DNA from: Rhodococcus sp. KRD162
GTDB lineage: Bacteria > Actinomycetota > Actinomycetes > Mycobacteriales > Mycobacteriaceae
NCBI RefSeq assembly: GCF_017168335.1
Contig: NZ_JABFAU010000005.1
Location: forward strand, 545,781-609,780
Direction of reading: 5' to 3'
Length of the DNA: 64,000 bases
Shown here: piece after piece, positions 57,211 through 64,000 of the stretch
Layout of the letters: each line of letters begins with the position of its first letter
Position numbering within the stretch: the stretch's first letter is position 1
The notes under the pieces: generated by a model
What the model saw: only the letters and a program-made list of their open reading frames with translations
Databases searched by the model: none
Told to the model about the DNA's origin: nothing
Made by a program: the position numbers and the translations under genes

Positions 57211-59086
57211 TAGAGGATCAGACAAGGACTGGCAACCGATGACACTCTCGGAAAGCTCATACAGTGATCGCGTAGTGGGCATCGTGGTGCACCACAAGAG
57301 TTACGACTCGATCGAAGCGACGGTCGCCCTTCTGATCGGCGACGGAATCGCGGACTCTCGCGTGATTGTCGTCGACAACGGTGAGGAACCCCACCGGCGT
57401 GACGAATTGGCTGCACTGTTGCCGGCTCGTGTGCATCTCGTCTTCGAGCAGAACGGCGGTTACGGTGCTGCGGTTAACCGCGGTCTTGAGTACGCCGATT
57501 CGCTGGGCGTGCCGTACGACTACGTGCTCGTGTCCACCCACGAATGTCGAGTAGTGAAGGGCGCGGTTGCAACGCTGGTGGAGGCTCTGGATCGGAATGC
57601 TGACGCAGCCATCGTGGGTCCGACTCTCACTTCCGGAGAGCCGAACGAGTTCATCTGGTCCGCAGGCGGATTTCTTACCCCGACGTTGCGGTTACCACGC
57701 CACTACTTCCATCGAGCTTCGGAACTTCCTTTGTTTGCAGATATCGAATTCGAGAGGGAATGGCTGGACGGAGCGTTCCTCATTACTAGGCGATCCGCCC
57801 TCCGGGACAGGGCTGTGGACGAGCGGTTCTTCATGTATATGGAGGAAGTCGATCACCACGTCGCGTTGAGAAATATTGGCTGGAAGATCCTGTGGATACC
57901 GGCGGCGCGTGTGTGGCAGTCGTCGGGCGGAATCCCGCCTTATTATCTGGGGCGCAACATGCAGCTGTTTCAGAGGTGGAACGGGACACCGTTCAGTCGC
58001 GCAGCCGCCACTCCGTGGTCGATTGGCTACCGAGCATTGTCCGATGTCCGAAACCGGAAAGGTTTGAGCAGCGTATCCGCCATGATCAGTGGCTGGATGG
58101 ATTCCAGACACGTACGCGACGCTGAGGACGGGCCGGTTGTCATCGTCAACCCCCTCGGCGGAGCGCTCGCTCATTACGAGAGTGAATTGACAGACGTCAT
58201 TCACGCACTCGGTCTCAGAACCACCAGTTTGTCAGAGTTTGAGCCTTCCCTCTCTGGGGACTCCCGACTGGGATGGCTACTTGCATACTTTCGACTACTG
58301 ATCCGCTCGCGTTCCACCAGAAGGCGGCACGTCACTGTCGTGGTGTGGCCGGTCTTGGGTTACCTCGATGCTGTGCTGGTTCGAGTTCTCGCTGGATCCA
58401 GAGTTTTTGTCGTTTTGCATGACCCAAGTCCGCTCGTGCGGTCGTTTGGTTACGACGGAGTCTCGATCTGGCTTGCAAGGATGCTCGGACGCGATCGCTT
58501 CATCATCCACAGTCAAGCTGCGGAGGGGGTGACGAAGTCTTCGGGCATTGAAGCCGCTGTGCTCCCACATCCAGTACTGGCACCGATTCGACGCGCCGGG
58601 GGAGTCGCCCGCCTCCGTGTTGTCAGGGTGCTCGGCCAGTTTAAGGCGGACAGAAACCTGGTGGCGCTCGAGGAAATTGCCCGCTCGCTCAGCGGCGAGG
58701 ACGTCACACTGGAGATTCTCGGCCGTGGCTGGCCGGCTGTGCAAGGGTGGTCCGTCACTGACGGGTTCCTTTCAGAGCAAGACTTCGACGATGCCGTGGA
58801 CTCAGCGAGTGTCGTCGTCATTCCGTACCGTAAGTTCTTTCAAAGTGGTGTGGCCATACGGTGCTTTGAGCGGGGGACCCCGGTAGTCGGTGTGGGCGGC
58901 ACCAGTCTTGACGACTTGGTTGGCAACGACCGCAAGCTTCTTGTTGGCCCATCCTATTCGCCAACGTGGTCCGAAGCAGTGAAGTACGCACTCGATCGCA
59001 GGGAGTCTGGCGAGAATCAAGAGTCAAACGCAGTACGGGTGGCCAGCTTGGATGGTTGGAGCCGCTGGCTAGAGTCGGTGTCATGA
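57200..59086 (+). CDS. Two-domain glycosyltransferase: GT2 fused to a GT-B domain
   Basis: 628 residues. The first about 300 form a GT2 enzyme: IVVHHKSYDSIEATVALL, VIVVDNGEE (metal-binding region), QNGGYGAAVNRGLEYA, EWLDGAFLITRRSAL and FFMYMEEVDHHVAL, close to rhamnosyltransferases. The rest (about 310-628) is a degenerate GT-B unit with VVIVNPLGGALAHYESEL, VVLHDPSPLVRSFG, LEILGRGWP and PYRKFFQSGVAIRCFERGTP. Continuous frame and codon use argue against a sequencing fusion. It may add two sugars in succession. It overlaps the upstream gene by 11 bases and the downstream one by 4; ATG 57239 is an alternative start. Confidence 0.75.
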   Translation: MMVSRGSDKDWQPMTLSESSYSDRVVGIVVHHKSYDSIEATVALLIGDGIADSRVIVVDNGEEPHRRDELAALLPARVHLVFEQNGGYGAAVNRGLEYADSLGVPYDYVLVSTHECRVVKGAVATLVEALDRNADAAIVGPTLTSGEPNEFIWSAGGFLTPTLRLPRHYFHRASELPLFADIEFEREWLDGAFLITRRSALRDRAVDERFFMYMEEVDHHVALRNIGWKILWIPAARVWQSSGGIPPYYLGRNMQLFQRWNGTPFSRAAATPWSIGYRALSDVRNRKGLSSVSAMISGWMDSRHVRDAEDGPVVIVNPLGGALAHYESELTDVIHALGLRTTSLSEFEPSLSGDSRLGWLLAYFRLLIRSRSTRRRHVTVVVWPVLGYLDAVLVRVLAGSRVFVVLHDPSPLVRSFGYDGVSIWLARMLGRDRFIIHSQAAEGVTKSSGIEAAVLPHPVLAPIRRAGGVARLRVVRVLGQFKADRNLVALEEIARSLSGEDVTLEILGRGWPAVQGWSVTDGFLSEQDFDDAVDSASVVVIPYRKFFQSGVAIRCFERGTPVVGVGGTSLDDLVGNDRKLLVGPSYSPTWSEAVKYALDRRESGENQESNAVRVASLDGWSRWLESVS

Positions 59087-60045
59087 GCGGCGGGTTGACA
59101 ATACTTGCCCTAGGTCGACGTACCGACCGAGTCGATGATGCGTGGGCGCGGTCTGGGCGCGTGACGTCCATAGTTCGCTTCGAACACGCGGCAACGTCTG
59201 GAGTCCGCTTTGGTAAACGGATCTTCGGAATAGCTCTGGACGCCCTCATACTCGCCGCCAAGGCAAGAGCCGGTCACAGTGGCGAGAAGTTCTTGTGTGC
59301 TAATCCCTGGATCGCTGTGGCTCTGAGAGCTTATGGAGTTTCGGCTTTTGCGGTGACCGGACTTTACGCAGTACCGGGCACTAACAGCTGGAAGCTATTA
59401 CGGCGGTCGTTGAAGGACATTCCTGTTGTGACGACAGCAGAAGTCGAAGCCGAACAGTGGCTGAATGAGGGTGGCAAGGCGACCGCAGTCCTCTACGGCA
59501 ACACGTTCGGCTATCCCGCTGCGTCGGCGAGATCGACAGTTCCGACAGTTTTCATCGGTGGTACCTCAGATCGAGATACGGAACTGATCGGCTCTCTCAT
59601 TGATGAAGTCCGCGCCGATACCCGGGTTGTGCGACTCATCGTTGCAGATGGTTCAGGTTCCAGAACCTGGCGAGGGAAACGTGCGGAGATCCAGCACTTC
59701 GATCGGGTGACCTCGGACGAATTCGGCAGAATTATGAGTACTTGTGACGTAGTTTTCTTGCCGATCTTGAATAAGCCCAGAGCTTCTGGGCACATGGTTT
59801 GTGTCGGAGCGCTGGAGTGCGGACTGCCGGTGGTGTCATCGGAGTGCGCCGGCATGGACGGCTACGTCGACGGAAAGTTCGTAACGTACCTGGATCCGGT
59901 CGTATCCATTCTCGAACAACTAATTGCGCGCGCTGGCGACTCCATGGATAGTGACCAGATCCGGGACTTTTGGAGGGCGAACTTCAGCCTAGATGCGTAC
60001 ATCGCACGGGTGATGACAGCCTTGGACCAGCTAACGGGTCGCTAA
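59083..60045 (+). CDS. Glycosyltransferase-like protein, GT-B fold
   Basis: 320 residues. It is weakly similar to GT4 enzymes: VPTVFIGGTSDRDTELIGSL, VVFLPILNKPRASGHMVCVG then ALECGLPVVSSECAGMDGYV (C-terminal donor region). The N-terminal part ILALGRRTDRVDDAW is short for the fold. ATG 59083 overlaps the preceding gene by 4 bases. It is the last intact gene before the insertion-sequence relics, and its low GC matches the three genes before it. The fold is inferred from pattern only. Confidence 0.6.
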   Translation: MSGGLTILALGRRTDRVDDAWARSGRVTSIVRFEHAATSGVRFGKRIFGIALDALILAAKARAGHSGEKFLCANPWIAVALRAYGVSAFAVTGLYAVPGTNSWKLLRRSLKDIPVVTTAEVEAEQWLNEGGKATAVLYGNTFGYPAASARSTVPTVFIGGTSDRDTELIGSLIDEVRADTRVVRLIVADGSGSRTWRGKRAEIQHFDRVTSDEFGRIMSTCDVVFLPILNKPRASGHMVCVGALECGLPVVSSECAGMDGYVDGKFVTYLDPVVSILEQLIARAGDSMDSDQIRDFWRANFSLDAYIARVMTALDQLTGR

Positions 60046-60107
60046 GTTAGGTCGCCGGCGCTTCGGTTTCTTTTTGAGCGGGAGTAGAGTTCATCTACGG
60101 ATCGAAC

Positions 60108-60364
60108 TCACCGCTGGTTGGTGGGTGGGGCATGTCCATTGTCTGCATGCCATTGTGGACCATCCGCCCTCGATTGCGGGCCTGTGAGGCGCGCGGCGAG
60201 GTCGTCGGCCGTGGCGAAATGCGTCCGAAACCCGGCATGCGCCGCGGGCCGTGCCGGCCCGACCGAGTGCTGAGTCTTCTTGACCCCGGGCGCTTCGATG
60301 AGCAGCACATTCGTCGCGTACCCAGATCTGCAGGTCGCTTGCTCGTCGATCATATTTGCCGACC
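60108..60364 (-). pseudogene. istB remnant (IS21-type helper ATPase), ATPase part
   Basis: Read on the minus strand: IDEQATCRSGYATNVLLIEA then PGVKKTQHSVGPARPAAHAG and FRTHFATADDLAARL. This follows the IstB pattern IDELATxxF-ATNVLLIGPPGVGKTHLA-AARAAAHAGFRTxFTTADDLAAR closely. The Walker A is ruined (APGVKKTQ for GPPGVGKTH) and the frame stops soon after, so it is inactive. The N-terminal part of the same gene lies on the far side of an inserted IS3-family relic, at 61391-61660. Confidence 0.65.
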
Positions 60365-60367
60365 CCG

Positions 60368-61387
60368 AGAGGTTCCCCCGGATGGTGGACGCCGAGATAG
60401 CGGGACCGAGGGTTCCGCTGGAAGGATGTCCTCATGTCCCGCGAGCGGAGGTCGTTCACGACCGAGTGCAAGGTCGAGGCCGCCCGTCGGGTGATCGATT
60501 CCGGCCGCATCGTCGCCGAGGTCGCTCGCGAGTTGGGCATCAACGAAGGACCGCTCGGCCGCTGGGTCGCCGACGAACGCCGCCGGATCGAAGCCGCGAC
60601 GGCATCCGGTGAACAGCCCCTCACGTCCGCGGAGCGCACCGAGCTGGCACGGTTACGCCGGCAGGACTCCGAGCAGGAGAAAGACATCGCGTTCCTGAAA
60701 AAAGCGAACTCCGCAGTCCACCGGATGGCACGACTGCTCGAAGTGTCCACATCCGGCTTCTACGAAAACCAAGGACGCAGCGTGACAAACCGATTGGTGC
60801 CGTCAGCAACGTCGAGCCGATCTGGAGATCAAGATCCTCGCGATCCACTAGGAGTCGAAAGGCGTCTACGGAGCACCGCGCATGACCGCCGAACTCCACG
60901 ATCGGGGCGAGCTGATCACCGAGAAAACCATCGCGACCATCATGCGCTCCCTCGGCATCGTCGGGATCAGACCACGCACGTTCAAGATCCGCACCACCGT
61001 GGGCGACCCGTTCGCCTCGTTCCCCGACGACCTGGTCCAGCGCCGGCTCGATCAGGGCCCCTCGACGCGGTGGATATCACGTACCTCACCTGCGGCGAGG
61101 GCGATAAGTACCTGTGCGCCATCAAGGACGAGCACTTGAGGAAGGTGTTGGGTTAGGCCGTCGCCGATCACATGCGCACCGAGCTCGTCCTCGATGCCCT
61201 GGACATGGCTGTGGCCGCACGTGGCGGTGGTATCGCGGGCACAATCATGCACTCGGACAGGGGAACTCAATACACCGCGGCGATCATGAAGCAGGCATGC
61301 GAACGCTACGAGTTGAGGCGCTCGAGGGGCGACTGAACGCGCCCACCATGGCCGCGTAACCACTGTCCACTTTTCGGGGCAACCTCA
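60368..61387 (+). mobile_element. Decayed IS3-family insertion sequence, inserted in istB
   Basis: About 1,020 bases. The left end (60368-60390, AGAGGTTCCCCCGGATGG then TGGAC) and the right end read in reverse (61387-61365, TGAGGTTGCCCCGAAAAG then TGGAC) match at 18 of 23 positions as terminal inverted repeats. CCG occurs immediately outside both (60365-60367 and 61388-61390), a 3-base target duplication as expected for IS3. The length is about 200 bases below a typical IS3-family element, so internal deletion is likely in addition to frameshifts. Confidence 0.75.
60434..61336 (+). pseudogene. IS3-family transposase orfA/orfB, frameshifted and truncated
   Basis: orfA (from 60434) is readable: SRERRSFTTECKVEAARRVI, a helix-turn-helix with VAEVARELGINEGPLGRWV, and the leucine-zipper region ERTELARLRRQDSEQEKDIA then FLKKA. 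orfB pieces are split over frames: VHRMARLLEVSTSGFY, MTAELHDRGELITEKTIATI then MRSLGIVGIRP, LDAVDITYL (first catalytic Asp) and MHSDRGTQYTA (second Asp). In-frame stops (for example 61154-61156) and frame changes interrupt it, and the final catalytic Glu region is missing after RYELRRS. No active transposase is expected. Confidence 0.8.
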
Positions 61388-61390
61388 CCG

Positions 61391-61660
61391 GTGTCATTGT
61401 CGAAGTCGAAGTCCTTGAGCGATGCCGTGGTAGGCATGCACACGAATCGCAACCTGCCGTTCAACCGCCGCGCTTCGGTGGGAGCAACCTCGATCAAGAG
61501 CAGACGCCACGCTCCGACGCTGCGTTCATCGATAGCCCCTGCGCGGCAACTTGATCGAAGGCTGTCGGCAGCGCTTCGGCGGCGGCAGGCGAGTGTAAGG
61601 ACCCCGAGATGCCCCACGCAGGCGCTGTTAGAGACCGGCCGTTTCGGCGGTGTTCGGTGC
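61391..61660 (-). pseudogene. istB remnant, N-terminal part
   Basis: On the minus strand, just beyond the IS3 right end, is EVAPTEARRLNGRLRFVCMP then TTASLKDFDFDND. This is the IstB N-terminal segment ending in the conserved (L)xDFDFD that precedes the ATPase core. Further upstream, in another frame, LPTAFDQVAAQGLS resembles the first IstB helices, so a frameshift is also present. Joined across the insertion, DFDFDND leads into IDEQATC of the 60108-60364 part. Confidence 0.55.
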
Positions 61661-62104
61661 GGGAAGTCGACCGGCGGTAGGATGCTGTGTCGGGGCTCAT
61701 GTGAGACGTTCATTCCCAGTGACGTCCGTTCATTGGCCCCGAGGGTCAAGGACATCCGATGATGGTGCGGTTGAAACCGATTCAGCTGATCCGGAAGAGT
61801 CGTTTGGTTTACGGAATCGGCTGCCCGCAGCGCGTCTTCCGCTCTGATCGCATCGAGCCCTCGCAGTATCCGTTCCTTGCGGTGGCGCGGTTTGCCGTGT
61901 TCGCGGACGCCATCGCGAGTCGTTCGAGGGCGACAGCATTGGGGCGGCGGAGTGCTGGAGGCGGTGACGATGTCAGGATGGCACCACCGACGGGGTGGGT
62001 GACGGTGACCTGCGCGGACGTCAACTCCTCATTGGACCTTCATCGATGGATGTTTCGATCAATCAAACATGTGCACTTCTGGGGTACGTTCTTCCAGTCC
62101 GCGG
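61661..62104. other. Gene-free stretch between insertion-sequence relics and the second flippase
   Basis: About 440 bases with no credible gene. Open frames of up to about 119 codons exist on both strands but show no recognisable motif, no ribosome site and unconvincing composition. It may hold further decayed IS21 sequence (the istA side), which I could not recognise. Confidence 0.4.
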
Positions 62105-63412
62105 TCACGGCGAAGTAAGGCTGCCAGCCCACGCTCCAGCCAAGAATAGTACGCAAAGCATCGAATAGAATCCGAGTAGTCGAATCCTAAGCGCGAACAG
62201 GAGCAGCATTCCGGTCAGGGCCTCTACAGAGGCATAAGCGGCGAGCAACACGTTGACGTCGAAGTTGCTAGATCGTGACGAGGCAATTGCAACCACGGCA
62301 ACTAGAGATACTGACGCCATCGTCAGCCTGGATGCGCTGGGTGGAAGAAATCGAAAGGTCATACGCTGTGCAACGGCAGCGGTAGTAGCACAGATTAGCC
62401 AAAGGCCGACGATTACGACCGGTGCCGCAAAATCGCGAAACCAGGTGAAGGCAGCGACACTGCTTCCGAAAGCGATTGGCCCGAGACCTATCCACAGAAA
62501 GCGAAGGAACTTGCGGCCAGATTCTGGGGACTCGGTTGACTGGTGGATAAGGGCAGGTACAACGGCATTGACCAGCGTGGCTGACGCAGCGCCGACGATC
62601 TTGGTGGCCACGCTGAGGATCGTTAGATTGGAAGCAGGCAGCAGCACTGCAGTGGATTGGATCAGGACTACTGCGATTTGGCCGATGCCAGAGCGAGCGA
62701 GAAACCACCCCGCTCCCGACCTAGAACGTACTCCACTACGGGGGGTTCCCGCGAGTGTCGTAATCCCGACTCCTCTACTGACCATGAGAAGCAATAAGCA
62801 AGAATTCCCAACCAGCAGGGCAACGAGCATCGCGGTGACTGACTTAACCGGGTCGCTCCAAGGCACAAGCAGCGTTAGCACTGCGAGCACGTTGGCGGGC
62901 AAAGCGATACCTGACATCCAGCGGGGATCGCCCTCTGCCTCAGACAGAACAGCTCGAAACCACACTGGTGCCTGTATCGCCGAATTTGCAGCGCTCGCTG
63001 CCACTATGGGGAGCAGAGCAATGCCGAGTTTGCCGTTCAGCTCAAGCCAAACCGCACCCACCCCCACGAACAGAATGCTGATTCCGGGTGTGGTCCAGCG
63101 GAGGATGCTCACTCCCCGCCTTGATATCCGATGCTCGCTTAGCAGCATTGGATACATGACGCCGACGAGTAGGGTGAGTGTCGGCAGAAGGCCGAGATTC
63201 CACAGGTAGAAGTAGGCGTCCGTAGAACTATTCGCGCCGTTTCTCCAAATTAGGAGTGCGAGCTGAACAACGCCAGTTCCTTGCGATGCCAGAGAGAGGA
63301 TTGGTCCCCGAAGCATAGCAAGCTGTGGCCGAGCCCTGGGTTGAATGATCGACGTCACTTGCTCACTATGGCTCCCCGTTGTTCGATGGACAACACGAGT
63401 GGGGCTAAACAC
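62105..63412 (-). CDS. Second polysaccharide/lipid flippase-like protein (MOP superfamily)
   Basis: Up to 435 residues with about thirteen hydrophobic segments. LRGPILSLASQGTGVVQLALL and NSSTDAYFYLWNLGLLPTLTLLV resemble the first helices of MurJ/Wzx-type exporters, and TKIVGAASATLVNAVVPALIH resembles the start of their second half. The start is uncertain: ATG 63412, GTG 63358 or ATG 63316, the last beginning at MLRGPILS, the first conserved segment. GC is intermediate-low like the glycosyltransferase block. It probably exports the lipid-linked unit made by those enzymes, distinct from the flippase at 31659. Confidence 0.7.
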   Translation of the reverse strand: MFSPTRVVHRTTGSHSEQVTSIIQPRARPQLAMLRGPILSLASQGTGVVQLALLIWRNGANSSTDAYFYLWNLGLLPTLTLLVGVMYPMLLSEHRISRRGVSILRWTTPGISILFVGVGAVWLELNGKLGIALLPIVAASAANSAIQAPVWFRAVLSEAEGDPRWMSGIALPANVLAVLTLLVPWSDPVKSVTAMLVALLVGNSCLLLLMVSRGVGITTLAGTPRSGVRSRSGAGWFLARSGIGQIAVVLIQSTAVLLPASNLTILSVATKIVGAASATLVNAVVPALIHQSTESPESGRKFLRFLWIGLGPIAFGSSVAAFTWFRDFAAPVVIVGLWLICATTAAVAQRMTFRFLPPSASRLTMASVSLVAVVAIASSRSSNFDVNVLLAAYASVEALTGMLLLFALRIRLLGFYSMLCVLFLAGAWAGSLTSP

Positions 63413-63542
63413 ATGTGCGAGGGTCGCAGCTCGTTGGAGTATCCACAGCCAGAAGCCGCCTCAGGAGTCATTTGACCACTGCTTGTGCTGTCGACGAACT
63501 GCAGTCGTCAACGCTGTTCGAACCCTCGGCCCATCAGTCGGT

Positions 63543-64000
<458 letters not shown>

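Noticed and set aside
61759..62118. 119-codon plus-strand frame between the IS relics and the second flippase
   Set aside because: No motif or ribosome site; opposite-strand frames of similar length are equally unconvincing.

Overview
The window is high-GC DNA from a mycolic-acid actinobacterium, most likely Rhodococcus or a close relative in Corynebacteriales/Mycobacteriales. This is inferred from a fused HadA/HadB-type dehydratase, a Tat-exported cholesterol oxidase, a P450/ferredoxin/reductase set, many TetR regulators and five LIP-type secreted lipases. No rRNA, tRNA or CRISPR array was seen.

Bases 1-15,100 hold housekeeping and catabolic genes. hadAB lies behind a 13-bp stem-loop. An eight-gene minus-strand operon (9422 down to 2418) with almost every junction overlapping encodes a SgcQ/BtpA-like TIM barrel, a PfkB kinase, a sugar-type ABC importer, a phosphotriesterase-like hydrolase, a GATase1-like protein and a TenA-like protein. 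A divergent LacI regulator with two operator-like palindromes faces it. Next come an M20 peptidase, an Asp-nucleophile alpha/beta hydrolase, a lipoprotein lipase and a TspO-like protein. Three gene remnants lie here: a VOC tail (1468-1572) and facing FAD-monooxygenase and TetR tails (14567-15116).

Bases 15,100-29,500 carry a stand-alone pyruvate-dehydrogenase-E1-like enzyme and a TetR/P450/ferredoxin/reductase operon with two TGACGAnnTCGTCA palindromes. They also carry an acyltransferase, a TetR plus cholesterol oxidase plus secreted lipase group, an EAL protein, a bile-acid-symporter-family protein, a VOC protein and a 5'-deleted acetyltransferase.

Bases 29,500-64,000 form a surface-glycan locus. 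A minus-strand operon (37616 down to 29514) has three glycosyltransferases, Gmd and a Gmd-like paralogue, a trimeric acetyltransferase, a flippase and a secreted glycosidase. A second secreted glycosidase and an O-antigen-ligase-like polymerase lie upstream of it. On the plus strand, 41211-49186 alternates Wzz-type proteins with three lipoprotein lipases, an OafA-type acyltransferase and a sialate-O-acetylesterase-like protein. Two paralogous initiating glycosylphosphotransferases flank a UDP-glucose dehydrogenase. A visibly lower-GC block of four glycosyltransferases (54950-60045) follows. It ends at a decayed IS3-family element inserted in an istB remnant, with inverted repeats and a CCG target duplication visible. 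A second flippase and the C-terminal half of a dTDP-glucose 4,6-dehydratase close the window.

Read as one system, the locus supplies activated sugars (GDP-6-deoxyhexose, UDP-glucuronate, dTDP-4-keto-6-deoxyglucose), starts a lipid-linked repeat, extends, flips and polymerises it, and then trims or acyl-edits it outside the cell. The interleaving of lipases with chain-length proteins, and a Wzz-kinase whose nucleotide-binding motifs are degenerate, are the least expected parts.
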